Origin: Lacticaseibacillus chiayiensis
Lineage (GTDB): Bacteria > Bacillota > Bacilli > Lactobacillales > Lactobacillaceae
Direction: 5' to 3'
Assembly: GCF_004123795.1 (NCBI RefSeq)
Contig: NZ_MSSM01000013.1
Coordinates: 1-53,009, forward strand
DNA length: 53,009 nucleotides
Position numbers and translations under genes: made by a program. Shown one piece after another: positions 8,783-17,253 of this stretch. The notes under the pieces are model-generated. The model was not told the origin of the DNA. It made no database searches and was given only the letters and a program-made list of their open reading frames with translations. Position 1 is the first letter of the stretch. The number at the start of each line of letters is the position of its first letter.

Positions 8783-9624
8783 TTACTTGACAAGATGTGC
8801 AACGATTAACAGATCAACTTCAATGTGAATGCTTGAAAGCGGCTTCGCCAACATTGCGCGGCGGCGTGCGGCCGGTGCCTGCCAAGACAAGGGGGTCATG
8901 GTTAACAAATCAGCAAACTGATCGGCTGCTAACGGGAAGTCATATGTTATCGGACGAATCTCTGCTTGGGGAAAGGTCGCCAAAAAGCGCTCCAGCACCG
9001 GGCGATTGTCATAAGTTGCCTTGGTGGTTCCGGCATACAAACCGGCCCGTAGTTCTTTGAGGTACCAGGCGCGGGGAATAATTTTCAATAGCTGTCCGTT
9101 CGGCCGCAACACCCGCCGAAATTCCCGGTAGTTGCCAGGCGAGAAAATGTCGGTCACTGTATCAAAAGTCGCATCGACAAACGGCAAATGCGCCAAATCA
9201 GCCACCGCAAATAAAGCTGGCGTCGCCAAACTACCGGCTAAGTTAATTGCTGGCGCCGAGATATCAAAACCCACAGCCATCTGCTGCTTTTGCTCTGCCA
9301 AATAAGCTGTCGGAGTACCTTCACCACAACCGACATCCAGTAAGCGTTGATGAGGCTCCAGATACGTCGCCATGGCATCCAAAAAAGGCTGAACAAACCG
9401 GCAGCAAGCATCCGTCGTCTAGCCGCCAACATCGTCGCTGTATATTCGGTTGCGACCTGCTGACTTAAAAAGTTCACGGTTCCTTTTCGGCTAAAATCGC
9501 GGACGTGCCCTTGCGAACATACCAGTGAATCCCGTTCAACGCGCATGGCGTTACCGCATACCGGACAGGCAAAGAGCTGCTCTTGCCGCGCGGCTAATTG
9601 AATTTTTGCTTCGCGTTTTCGCAT
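8783..9624 (-). pseudogene. rlmA: 23S rRNA (guanine-N1)-methyltransferase, disrupted by a single frameshift
   Basis: Two minus-strand reading frames together make one RlmA-type protein, which methylates a guanine in hairpin 35 of 23S rRNA. The first part (9624 down to about 9390) has the zinc finger C20, C23, C36, H40 and reads MLAAGLFSLF. The rest (MDAMATYL... to 8783) has the SAM motif LLDVGCGEG and the catalytic domain. They fail to join at a run of six T (A on the plus strand, about 9380-9385): adding one T would give SLFLDAMATYL in a single frame. No other damage is visible, so either a recent inactivation or a homopolymer sequencing error explains it. AAAGG precedes the first ATG; divergent from corA. 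Confidence 0.85.
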
Positions 9625-9690
9625 GATTTTCCTTTCTGTACTTTGAGGCGGCTTGTTGTAAACTAAAAGAAAAAAGTCAAGGAGTGTGCC

Positions 9691-10638
9691 ATGCTTTCAA
9701 TTTACCGCTTTGATGAGAAATCCGGCCGACTGAATCCACAATCGCGTATCCGCCCCGGTGTTTGGATTAATGCTGTCAATCCCACACCGGAAGAGCGCCA
9801 GCAACTGCAGGATAAGGCTAACCTTTCAGAGGCTTTCCTACTATATGGACTTGATCCTGATGAAGGTGCCCGTTACGAGTTCGATGAGAACAATAACAGT
9901 CATCTTTTTATTTTCGATATGCCCACGGTCACCCGAGATGCGCGCAAAAAGGTCGTTTACAAAACTGGCCCATTAGCTATCATCATTACCAATATTGCGG
10001 TGATCACGATCAATGAAGAGCCCATTCCGCTACTAAGCCTATTTTCAGAAGGCAAGATCAGCGACTTTAACCCGCAGCATCAAAACCGGTCCGTTCTCCA
10101 AATCCTCTATCAGATTTCGATCAGTTACCTAACATACCTGCGCGACTTGAACAAGGCTCGCGAAGCAATTGAAAGTAAACTTCAACACAACCTGCGCAAC
10201 GAAGAACTTTATGGCTTGATGGGTATTCAGCGCTCCCTGGTTTACTTCATGATGAGTCTGCGGACCGACCGAAATGTTTTAGAACAACTCAAACGAACCA
10301 ACCCGTTAAATCTCAACGAAGACGATCGAGACTCCTTAGAAGACACCCTCATCGAAAATCAGCAGGCCGTTGAAATGGCGCAAATCAGCAATTCCATCAT
10401 TAACGAAACTGCCGATACCTATTCGTCAATCATTAACAATAACATGAACAGCGTTATGAAGTTTTTAACTTCCTACTCGATTCTGCTGACAATTCCAACA
10501 CTGGTTTTCTCTTTTTACGGCATGAACGTCCACTTGCCGCTGGCCGATATGAAGGTCAGCTGGATCATCACCATTGCTATTTCTATCGCCCTTGCCGTTG
10601 TCGTAGCCTTTCAATTTTGGCGCAATAAGTTCTTTTAA
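9691..10638 (+). CDS. CorA-family magnesium/divalent cation transporter
   Basis: A 315-residue member of the CorA family. The large N-terminal cytoplasmic domain (1-255) is followed by two C-terminal membrane helices, with the selectivity signature YGMN between them (G277, M278, N279), after which the loop reads VHLP. The short positively charged tail (RNKFF) is normal. It forms a pentameric Mg2+ channel in the plasma membrane; Mg2+ versus Co2+ or Zn2+ cannot be told from sequence. The start has AAGGAGTG eight bases upstream. Monocistronic, divergent from rlmA. Confidence 0.9.
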   Translation: MLSIYRFDEKSGRLNPQSRIRPGVWINAVNPTPEERQQLQDKANLSEAFLLYGLDPDEGARYEFDENNNSHLFIFDMPTVTRDARKKVVYKTGPLAIIITNIAVITINEEPIPLLSLFSEGKISDFNPQHQNRSVLQILYQISISYLTYLRDLNKAREAIESKLQHNLRNEELYGLMGIQRSLVYFMMSLRTDRNVLEQLKRTNPLNLNEDDRDSLEDTLIENQQAVEMAQISNSIINETADTYSSIINNNMNSVMKFLTSYSILLTIPTLVFSFYGMNVHLPLADMKVSWIITIAISIALAVVVAFQFWRNKFF

Positions 10639-10723
10639 ACACGTCACACCAAGCCAGAAGCAGCGGCTTTTTCTTTTTTTGAAGTAGAATCCGAACATTA
10701 AAAAGAAAGTGGTCGATTTTGAT

Positions 10724-10778
10724 TGACTTTTACAATTGATTCGCGTATCTTAGCACTTGGTGTTTTGAATAACACCAA
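10724..10778 (+). promoter_or_regulatory. guaC promoter with a perfect 8-bp inverted repeat at its start region
   Basis: TTGACT (10724-10729), 17 bases, then TATCTT (10747-10752) form a sigma-A-type promoter. Directly after it is a perfect inverted repeat TTGGTGTT / AACACCAA (10757-10764, 10771-10778) with a 6-base spacer, covering the likely transcription start. It could be a repressor operator or a 5' hairpin; no regulator is assigned. Confidence 0.5.
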
Positions 10779-10820
10779 AAATGCTTAACAATGTTCGGCT
10801 TTTGCGAAAGGATGAATCCG

Positions 10821-11810
10821 ATGAACAACGGCATGCAGATTTTTGATTATGAAGACATTCAAATGATTCCCAACAAATGTGTGGTGCGCTCACGTAAAGA
10901 GGTTGATACCAGCGTGAAGTTTGGCCCGCACACTTTTAAAATTCCGGTTGTTCCTGCCAATATGCAGACCATCATTGATGAACCTTTGGCGATCTGGCTG
11001 GCCGAACACGATTACTTCTATATTATGCACCGCTTTCAACCGGAACGGCGCATGGATTTTGTCCGCGACATGAAGAAGCGCGGACTGATTGCTTCGATCA
11101 GTGTCGGTGTCAAAGATGAAGAATTCGATTTTATCGAAGCATTGGCAGCCAATGAATTGACTCCGGACTATATCACCATCGATATTGCCCATGGTCATGC
11201 CCAAATTGTGATTGACATGATTCAACATATCAAACACTATCTGCCAAATGCCTTTGTGATTGCCGGCAACGTTGGTACGCCCGAAGCTGTCCGCGAACTT
11301 GAAAACGCCGGTGCCGATGCAACCAAAGTCGGGATTGGTCCCGGTAAAGTCTGCATCACCAAATTAAAAACCGGTTTCGGGACCGGCGGCTGGCAGCTCG
11401 CTGCCGTTCGCTGGTGCGCAAAGGCTGCCCGCAAACCGATTATCGCTGACGGTGGCATCCGCAACAATGGCGATATTGCCAAGTCCATTCGGTTCGGTGC
11501 CACCATGTGCATGATCGGCTCCTTATTTGCCGGCCATGAGGAAACACCGGGCAAACACGTGACGATTGACGGCAAAGAATACCAGGAATATTACGGTTCC
11601 GCATCGGAATATCAAAAAGGGACCCATCATAACGTTGAAGGTAAGAAGATTCTTTTGCCAGTGAAGGGTAAAATCGGCGACACGTTAAAAGAAATGCAAG
11701 AAGATCTTCAATCGGCCGTTTCTTATGCAGGTGGCCGTGACCTTGAAGCCTTGACCAAGGTCGATTATGTCATCGTGAAAAATTCGATTTTTAACGGCGA
11801 CCAATACTAG
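10821..11810 (+). CDS. guaC: GMP reductase
   Basis: Reduces GMP to IMP with NADPH, returning guanine nucleotides to the common purine pool. The roughly 329-residue protein is full length: N-terminal [26 protein letters not shown], the flavodoxin-like beta/alpha barrel, the active-site loop GPGKVCITK with the catalytic cysteine, and the phosphate-binding DGGIRNNGD. Length and IFNGDQY ending match the Gram-positive GuaC2 type rather than IMP dehydrogenase (no CBS pair). The start at 10821 is chosen because GAAAGGA is correctly spaced; upstream in-frame ATGs at 10791 and 10812 are less likely. Confidence 0.93.
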   Translation: MNNGMQIFDYEDIQMIPNKCVVRSRKEVDTSVKFGPHTFKIPVVPANMQTIIDEPLAIWLAEHDYFYIMHRFQPERRMDFVRDMKKRGLIASISVGVKDEEFDFIEALAANELTPDYITIDIAHGHAQIVIDMIQHIKHYLPNAFVIAGNVGTPEAVRELENAGADATKVGIGPGKVCITKLKTGFGTGGWQLAAVRWCAKAARKPIIADGGIRNNGDIAKSIRFGATMCMIGSLFAGHEETPGKHVTIDGKEYQEYYGSASEYQKGTHHNVEGKKILLPVKGKIGDTLKEMQEDLQSAVSYAGGRDLEALTKVDYVIVKNSIFNGDQY

Positions 11811-11819
11811 AAGGCTTAA

Positions 11820-11940
11820 ACGCGTTCAATGGCGCAGAAGTCTGCATGTAAGGACCTCAGGCGCAATGGCCAAGATCGGGCCATCACGCCTGAGCCCACT
11901 TACACTCCGACTTCTAACCGCGCCAGTTCACGCTCTTACC
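11820..11940. repeat. Palindromic repeat family A, copy 1 (complete)
   Basis: A long imperfect palindrome. The left arm (11820-11870) contains GCGCAGAAGTCTGCATG and TAAGGACCTCAGGCG. The right arm (11880-11937) is its near-complement (CGCCTGAGCCCACTTACAC, CTCCGACTTCTAACCGCGCC), around a short GATC-containing loop. The same arms recur at 32444-32515 and 32569-32688, and in part at 21622-21685. It has no ORF. It sits between guaC and rpsN, where it could form a very stable RNA hairpin. Confidence 0.75.
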
Positions 11941-11951
11941 TTTTGTAAGTA

Positions 11952-11980
11952 TTGCGAGTCGACTGCGGCTGTGCTATGCT
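11952..11980 (+). promoter_or_regulatory. Promoter of the S14 gene
   Basis: TTGCGA (11952-11957), 17 bases, TATGCT (11975-11980) with a TGN-like extension. The RBS AGGAGTG follows at 12031. No clear Zur operator was recognised. Confidence 0.55.
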
Positions 11981-12046
11981 AAGTGGGTTGAACTGTTCGA
12001 ATATAACCGTTAAAAAACAAACCACAAACAAGGAGTGATTGCATAC

Positions 12047-12316
12047 ATGGCGAAGAAGTCAAAGATTGCCAAAGAAAAAAAGATTGAAGCGACGATTGCC
12101 AAATACGCACCGCTGCGTGCCAAGTATAAGGCTGAGCACAATTATGCCGCATTGCAGGCGTTACCGCGAAATGCGTCCCCTGTTCGTGCCCATAGTCGTG
12201 ATGAGCTTGATGGTCGGCCACATGCTTACATGCGTAAATTCAAGATGTCGCGTTTAAACTTCCGTGATTTGGCCCATAAAGGCCAGATCCCCGGCGTTCG
12301 CAAGGCATCATGGTAA
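12047..12316 (+). CDS. rpsN: 30S ribosomal protein S14, zinc-independent form
   Basis: An 89-residue S14 of the longer, zinc-free (C-minus) type. It begins [15 protein letters not shown] and contains the S14 signature [15 protein letters not shown] and [22 protein letters not shown], but has no CxxC...CxxC ribbon. Such a stand-alone copy normally replaces the zinc-binding S14 of the main ribosomal operon when zinc is scarce. That regulation is family knowledge; the operator was not identified here. The start is set by AGGAGTG and the Met-Ala-Lys N terminus. Confidence 0.93.
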   Translation: MAKKSKIAKEKKIEATIAKYAPLRAKYKAEHNYAALQALPRNASPVRAHSRDELDGRPHAYMRKFKMSRLNFRDLAHKGQIPGVRKASW

Positions 12317-12320
12317 AAAG

Positions 12321-12380
12321 AGACACCTTATGACTGCTTCCTCGAATTTTGGAGGCGCAATGTCATGAAGGTGTTTTTTT
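12321..12380 (+). terminator. Strong terminator after rpsN
   Basis: Arms ACACCTTATGAC (12323-12334) and GTCATGAAGGTGT (12362-12374) flank an inner small hairpin and are followed by a run of T. This is a classic intrinsic terminator. Confidence 0.85.
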
Positions 12381-12403
12381 CTGGCCAATTTGATAACCTT
12401 TTG

Positions 12404-12778
12404 CTAAGCTTGCGTTTCGTACAACAAGGTCGTCCCGACTTTAAAAGCTGGTCGATGAGTCGGTTTGAGATAAATTGCATTTTGCATCGGCTTATCCGCG
12501 GGCACGTCCTGAAATAACAAGGTCACGTGACCGATCGCTTTTAAATTGCTATTAGCCAACTGCCCGACATACGTCATCGTAAAGGTGTCATCGTCAATCA
12601 TTAATTGATCGCCTGCTTGAATCGAAAACTGTGCTAAAGATGTCGAATCAGTAAACTGCTGGATTACCGCCACATCCCGCAAAGCATCGGTCGCTTGCGG
12701 TCCAAACAGAATAATCATAGGATCCTTCGAACTCAATGCTTCCTTGCCAATTGCCGTTACTGTTGCCTTGAATTGCAT
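12404..12778 (-). CDS. Stand-alone PTS glucitol/sorbitol IIA-like protein, phosphorylation histidine not seen
   Basis: 124 residues align by eye with the GutB/SrlB IIA fold: FKATVTAIGKEALSSKDPMIILFG at the start, LMIDDDTFTMTYVGQLANSNLKAIGHVTLLF in the middle, and VGTTLLYE at the end. True IIA-Gut proteins carry a phosphorylated histidine in an HCHGEL-like segment. Here that region reads QQFTDSTSLAQF, with no histidine. No IIB or IIC gene is adjacent. It is therefore more likely a non-catalytic relative or regulator than part of a sorbitol transporter. The family assignment is fairly secure; the function is not known. Confidence 0.7.
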   Translation of the reverse strand: MQFKATVTAIGKEALSSKDPMIILFGPQATDALRDVAVIQQFTDSTSLAQFSIQAGDQLMIDDDTFTMTYVGQLANSNLKAIGHVTLLFQDVPADKPMQNAIYLKPTHRPAFKVGTTLLYETQA

Positions 12779-12837
12779 GCTAAAAGCCCCCGATTGTTGA
12801 ACGCGTTATGGTCAAAAAATAATCATTTTGCATCATG

Positions 12838-12855
12838 AAAAGAGCAGCTCTTTTT
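12838..12855. terminator. Small hairpin between the IIA-like gene and the lactonase gene
   Basis: AAAAGAG / CTCTTTTT around a 3-base loop, usable in either direction. A second short dyad (GACTC ... GAGTC) follows. They lie upstream of both divergent genes, so they may be a leader element or an end for a small transcript rather than a gene terminator. Confidence 0.35.
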
Positions 12856-12985
12856 GACTCTCGACATCGAGTCCTGCTGCTATGCATCGTCACCCATTTT
12901 CCCCGCTAGGTCACGCCTTCTATCATAGCATAAGCAATAGCAAAACATGCTATACTCAAGATATATTCGAAGGGAGAATTCGTTC

Positions 12986-14026
12986 ATGAAGCAAAGACTC
13001 TTATTAGGCGGTTATACGCGCCATGGCGGTGCCGGTATCTACGCAGGTACTTTTGACGATACGCAAGACCAATTGGCTGCACCCAAGCCGTTCATCTCCG
13101 ATTTAGGTTCACCGACATATTTGGCAGTGTCTGATGACAATATTTTATATGCAGTAGATGCGGAAGGTGACCAAGGCGGTGTTGCCAGTTATGATCTTAA
13201 CACGAATCCCCCGCGCTTGATCAATCGGGTTTTGGCCCCCGGATCATCACCTGCCCATGTTTCTATTGATGAAAATCGTCAGCTCGTTTACGCCAGCAAC
13301 TATCACGAAGGCCGGGTTAATGTTTATAAAATCAATCGTGACCACAGCCTGACCGCAACGGATGAAGTCATTCATACTGGCAACGGGCCGCGTCCCGAAC
13401 AGGACAGTGCCCATGTTCACTTCGCTGCGGTGACGCCAGATTTCCAAAGGCTAGCTGTTGTGGATCTGGGTAACGATACCTTATCGACTTATGCTGTAAG
13501 CGAAGACGGTAAACTCAGCGATTCAGTAGTTTTCCACACTGAACCCGGATTCGGTCCGCGGCACATTGTTTTCAATCACAATCAGCCAATCGCCTATCTA
13601 CTTGGCGAATTGTCAAGTAAGGTCAGTGTTTTAAGTTATGACGCCGGTACTGGCAGCTTCAAACTCATTACAACGCTGCCAACCATTCCGGCAGATTACA
13701 CTGATCATAATGGCGCAGCTGCTATTCGTCTCAGCAGCGATCAACGTTTTCTTTACGTCTCCAATCGCGGTTTTAACAGCTTAACGGTCTTTGCCGTAAG
13801 TCCGGACGGTCGCAATCTGACGCAGTTGCAACAAATCAGCACGGCTGGCGATTTCCCACGCGACTTTAATTTCGATCTGACAGAACGTTACATTCTGGCT
13901 GTCAATCAAAATACCAGCAACGGCACCTTATACAGCCGCGACCCGAAAACCGGTACACTCACGGAACAGCAACGCGATATTCCGACACCGGAAGCTGTCA
14001 ACGTCTTGTTCTTAGCGGATAAGTAG
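12986..14026 (+). CDS. Lactonase family protein (6-phosphogluconolactonase-like seven-bladed beta-propeller)
   Basis: 346 residues of the PF10282/YbhE type. Repeating propeller blades are visible as AVSDDNILYAVDAE, SIDENRQLVYASNY, RLSSDQRFLYVSNRG and FDLTERYILAVNQN, with the conserved FGPRHIVFN and ADYTDHNGAAAIRLS segments. It would hydrolyse 6-phosphogluconolactone in the pentose phosphate route, though several relatives act on other lactones. The ATG at 12986 is preceded by AAGGGAG; an upstream in-frame start at 12947 overlaps the promoter (-10 TATACT near 12951) and is rejected. Monocistronic. Confidence 0.85.
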   Translation: MKQRLLLGGYTRHGGAGIYAGTFDDTQDQLAAPKPFISDLGSPTYLAVSDDNILYAVDAEGDQGGVASYDLNTNPPRLINRVLAPGSSPAHVSIDENRQLVYASNYHEGRVNVYKINRDHSLTATDEVIHTGNGPRPEQDSAHVHFAAVTPDFQRLAVVDLGNDTLSTYAVSEDGKLSDSVVFHTEPGFGPRHIVFNHNQPIAYLLGELSSKVSVLSYDAGTGSFKLITTLPTIPADYTDHNGAAAIRLSSDQRFLYVSNRGFNSLTVFAVSPDGRNLTQLQQISTAGDFPRDFNFDLTERYILAVNQNTSNGTLYSRDPKTGTLTEQQRDIPTPEAVNVLFLADK

Positions 14027-14383
14027 CCGAGTTTCTAGCTCGCGGAGAAAATGATTAATTATCACAATAACGAGAAGCTGAGGCATAATTCTCAACTATA
14101 AGAAAAAGGCGAACAAAAAAGTTGCGTTCGTCTTTTGTTTTGCCGTGAATGATTTGTAAGAAGTTTTAAGATACTACAAGGCGGAGCAATCGCAGGCCAG
14201 ATGGGGATCAAGCCTTTTTGACGACACCAAGGCCGTAACCATCTTCGACCACTTTCTTTTCAAGCAACCAACACAGCCTACTAGTGTTGCCGAATTATGT
14301 AAGATCCCAATAAATTGCGGCTTCAATGTGGCAAGTAGGCTAAAACCTTGTATACTGTTAACATTGAGAATTGGAGGGTTATT
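14027..14383. other. Intergenic region between the lactonase gene and uppP
   Basis: It contains a terminator-like hairpin (arms GGCGAAC/GTTCGTC, 14108-14132, then T-rich), the partial family B repeat, and the uppP promoter (-10 TATACT at 14351-14356). No gene was seen. Confidence 0.6.
14077..14245 (+). repeat. Interspersed repeat family B, partial copy
   Basis: Resembles the complement of 21430-21615. Shared blocks are GGCATAATTC (14082-14091), TTGTAAGAAGTTTTAAG (from 14154) with ATACT after it, GGCGGAGCAATCG and GGGGATCAAGCC. The other terminal repeat seen in the 21.2-kb copy is not found here, so this copy is truncated or diverged. No coding potential. Confidence 0.65.
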
Positions 14384-15202
14384 ATGCTTGATATTATTAA
14401 AGCCGCGATTATTGGGATCGTCGAAGGGCTGACGGAATTTCTCCCGATAAGTTCCACCGGCCACATTGACCTAGTTAGTCAGGTTGTTAAATTGTCTCAG
14501 GGACGCGAATTCATGGACATGTTTGAATATGTCATTCAGTTCGGCGCAATTCTAGCTGTCATTTTATTATATTTCAATAAGCTGAATCCATTTTCCAAGC
14601 CGACCGTGAAGGAACAAAACGCAACATGGCAGTTATGGGCAAAAGTCATCGTCGCGGTTTTGCCTTCCGTCGTCGTTGGCCTGCCGCTTAATGACTGGAT
14701 GGATAAACATTTACATACACCACTCGTCGTTGCCACTACTTTAATCGTTTATGGGGTTTTGTTCATCATCGTGGAAAACTACCTCAAAAACAAACCGTCA
14801 CACATCACGACATTGGCTGATATCACTTACCAAACCGCACTATTGATCGGTCTTTTCCAGGTCCTGTCAATTGTACCTGGCACTTCCCGCTCCGGCGCGA
14901 CGATTCTGGGGGCCTTATTAATCGGCACGTCCCGCTACGTTGCGACTGAGTTTTCCTTCTTCTTGGCGATTCCGACCATGGTTGGGGTTTCGATTCTAAA
15001 AATCGGCAAGTATTTGCTGCAAGGCAACGGCTTCACCGGTGAACAGTGTATGGTCTTATTAACCGGCTCCGTCGTTTCATTCCTGGTTGCCATCGTCGCC
15101 ATCAAGTGGCTACTTAAATTTGTCCAGACACACGATTTCAAAGCCTTTGGCTGGTACCGAATCGCGCTTGGTACTATCGTGTTGCTTATGATGTTCCTTT
15201 AA
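14384..15202 (+). CDS. uppP: Undecaprenyl-diphosphatase
   Basis: A 272-residue BacA/UppP membrane phosphatase that converts undecaprenyl diphosphate to the monophosphate carrier reused in peptidoglycan and other wall polymer synthesis; overproduction gives bacitracin tolerance in the family. Both signature loops are intact: [14 protein letters not shown] (14-27) and [15 protein letters not shown], with about eight hydrophobic helices. The start has TTGGAGGG at the right distance. cutC follows after 20 bases on the same strand, probably in one transcript. Confidence 0.95.
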   Translation: MLDIIKAAIIGIVEGLTEFLPISSTGHIDLVSQVVKLSQGREFMDMFEYVIQFGAILAVILLYFNKLNPFSKPTVKEQNATWQLWAKVIVAVLPSVVVGLPLNDWMDKHLHTPLVVATTLIVYGVLFIIVENYLKNKPSHITTLADITYQTALLIGLFQVLSIVPGTSRSGATILGALLIGTSRYVATEFSFFLAIPTMVGVSILKIGKYLLQGNGFTGEQCMVLLTGSVVSFLVAIVAIKWLLKFVQTHDFKAFGWYRIALGTIVLLMMFL

Positions 15203-15222
15203 AGTCACCATAGGAGGCAAAA

Positions 15223-15858
15223 ATGTTACGAGAAGTTGCTGTTGAAAATTATACGCATATCCCCCAAGCCTTAGCTGCTGGCGCCGATCGTATCGAACTT
15301 AACGATAATCTGGCGGTGGGCGGCACAACGGTTTCGAAAGGCGTTATGGCGGAAAGTGCAAAATATGTCCACGAACATGGGCGCAGTCTTGTGACCATGA
15401 TTCGGCCGCGGGGCGGAAATTTCGTCTACAATGACACCGAACTAAAAATGATGGAAGCCGACTTGTTTGAAGCGCAGGCACTCGGTGTTGATGGCGTGAC
15501 TTTTGGCGCCTTGACCACAGATGGCCTGATTGACGAGGATGCGATGACCAGTCTGATTGCAGCGAGTGCTGGCATGAGCGTGGTTTTTCACATGGCCTTT
15601 GATGCCATTCCCGAAGACGAACAACCGGCCGCTATCGACTGGCTCGCAGCACATCATGTTGACCGCATCTTAACGCACGGCGGACCGCTCACGACCCCGA
15701 TCGAGACAACCCTGCCCCACTTACAAATGCTGATCGCTCACGCCGCAGATCAAATCACGATTCTTCCCGGCGGTGGTATCACCAGTCAAAATGCCGCGGC
15801 AATTGCCGACAAGTTAGGTGTCAAAGAATTGCACGGTACTAAGTTGATTCAATTTTAA
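15223..15858 (+). CDS. cutC: CutC family protein (copper homeostasis-associated TIM barrel)
   Basis: A 211-residue TIM-barrel protein with the CutC hallmarks VAVENYTHIPQALAAGADRIEL, MIRPRGGNFVYND, FHMAFDAIP, RILTHGG and ITILPGGGI. CutC has been linked to copper tolerance, but the biochemical activity remains unsettled, so the name is a family label. Preceded by TAGGAGG and co-directional with uppP; a strong terminator follows, closing the two-gene unit. Confidence 0.88.
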   Translation: MLREVAVENYTHIPQALAAGADRIELNDNLAVGGTTVSKGVMAESAKYVHEHGRSLVTMIRPRGGNFVYNDTELKMMEADLFEAQALGVDGVTFGALTTDGLIDEDAMTSLIAASAGMSVVFHMAFDAIPEDEQPAAIDWLAAHHVDRILTHGGPLTTPIETTLPHLQMLIAHAADQITILPGGGITSQNAAAIADKLGVKELHGTKLIQF

Positions 15859-15912
15859 GCCAAACACCGTCGCGGCCCGCCTGTGCTAGACGCGATTGAA
15901 TAAGGCTATTCC

Positions 15913-15977
15913 AAAATCGGTTCTTGGAACAAAAAGGCTCACCAACACAGTCTTTTGTCTCAGAACCGATTTTTTTG
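15913..15977 (+). terminator. Strong terminator after cutC
   Basis: A 12-base stem AAAATCGGTTCT (15913-15924) and AGAACCGATTTT (15962-15973), with an inner CAAAAAGGCT/AGTCTTTTG stem and a T run. Confidence 0.85.
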
Positions 15978-16075
15978 ATGTATTGATAGAATGCTGCGTA
16001 TTAGCTCAAACCGGTTTTTCTTTTTAGATAACGCGCGGTATGATACTAGAGGGAAAAATGAAACGAGGGTTACGC

Positions 16076-17137
16076 ATGATGCGAAAATTTTTTATCGGTA
16101 TAATAGCATGCTTCGGACTTTTGACCTTATTCGGTTGCCAGAAAAAAGCTCAACCGACTTACCTCAAAACCCCGTATACACAAAACGAATTCGTGATGGG
16201 CACGACTTGTACTTTAACGATTTACGATAAGGGCAAAAAGTCGGCACTCAAAGACGGCTTTGACATGATCCACCATGTTGATAATGAGGCGACACTGACA
16301 CGCAGCGGTTCCGTGCTTGATAAAATCAATGACAATGCCGGCGTTAAGCCAGTCAAAGTGCCAAAAGACTTCATGCCGCTATTGGAAAAGGCTTATTATT
16401 TTTCCAAAAACTCAAATGGCAGCTTTGATATGGCGATCGGTGCGGTCACAAATCTGTGGCAAATCGGTTTACCGGGTGCCCGGGTGCCCGCGCAAAGTGA
16501 AATCAACCAAGCATTGCCGCTGGTTAACTGGCGCGACGTCAAACTGGATCCTAAAAACAACACTGCCTATCTTACTAAAAAGGGCATGCGCCTCGATTTC
16601 GGTGGCATCGCCAAAGGCTGGGTAGCCGACAAAGTTCGTGAAGTGTTACGTAAGGACGGCGTCACGTCTGCCATTATCGATCTTGGCGGTAACGTGGTTG
16701 TCATGGGCCACTCACCATTAGGGGCCAAACGGGACTGGCATGTGGGCATTCAGGATCCGACTGCCGCGCGCGGCACCGCTGTCGGCACCATTCCGGAAAG
16801 TGACGAATCGATCGTCACTGCCGGCACCTATGAGCAATATCTGATTTCCCACGGCCATAAATACATTTACCTTTTTGATCCCAAAACCGGTTATCCTTAT
16901 GACAATAATCTTGCTTCAGTCACCATCGTTTCCAAAAAAAGCGTGGATGGCGATGCATTGTCAAACGCCGCCTTTGACAAAGGACTCAAAGATGGCTTGC
17001 AATATATGAACGCTAAAAACAGCCAGCACATCCAAGCCATTTTCATCACCAACGACAAAAAAATCTACTTAACTAATGGCCTGAAGAAACAATTTATATT
17101 TGATGCCGATTCAGGTTATCATAAAGGCAATTTCTAA
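16076..17137 (+). CDS. apbE: FAD:protein FMN transferase, lipoprotein
   Basis: About 353 residues. The N terminus is a lipoprotein signal (MMRKFFIGIIACFGLLTLFG then C), so the mature enzyme is anchored outside the membrane. The ApbE body has NEFVMGTTCTLTIYD, RLDFGGIAKGWVADK, IDLGGNVVVMG, HKYIYLFDPKTGYP and the metal-binding DGDALSNAAF region. It transfers FMN from FAD onto Thr/Ser of extracytoplasmic flavoproteins, for example in extracellular electron transfer. No obvious flavoprotein target is adjacent. The start at 16076 has GAGGG six bases before; ATGs at 16040 and 16058 are alternatives. Confidence 0.92.
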   Translation: MMRKFFIGIIACFGLLTLFGCQKKAQPTYLKTPYTQNEFVMGTTCTLTIYDKGKKSALKDGFDMIHHVDNEATLTRSGSVLDKINDNAGVKPVKVPKDFMPLLEKAYYFSKNSNGSFDMAIGAVTNLWQIGLPGARVPAQSEINQALPLVNWRDVKLDPKNNTAYLTKKGMRLDFGGIAKGWVADKVREVLRKDGVTSAIIDLGGNVVVMGHSPLGAKRDWHVGIQDPTAARGTAVGTIPESDESIVTAGTYEQYLISHGHKYIYLFDPKTGYPYDNNLASVTIVSKKSVDGDALSNAAFDKGLKDGLQYMNAKNSQHIQAIFITNDKKIYLTNGLKKQFIFDADSGYHKGNF

Positions 17138-17150
17138 AGTTTACGCTAAA

Positions 17151-17206
17151 ATAAATACGCTCAACGTCGGCCACCGCTTGGGACTGACTTTGAGCGTATT
17201 TGTATG
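17151..17206. terminator. Bidirectional terminator between apbE and the RluA-type gene
   Basis: Arms AAATACGCTCAA (17153-17164) and TTGAGCGTATTT (17190-17201) form a perfect 12-bp stem between two convergent genes. Confidence 0.75.
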
Positions 17207-17253
17207 CAAAGTTAGGTGAATGATTAGCGCCGGAGCTGACCGAAAATCGCCAC

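Noticed and set aside
10788-10820. Purine riboswitch before guaC
   Set aside because: The leader is too short and lacks the three-way junction core sequences.
12838-12900. Riboswitch before the lactonase gene
   Set aside because: Only small dyads are present; no match to a known riboswitch core.
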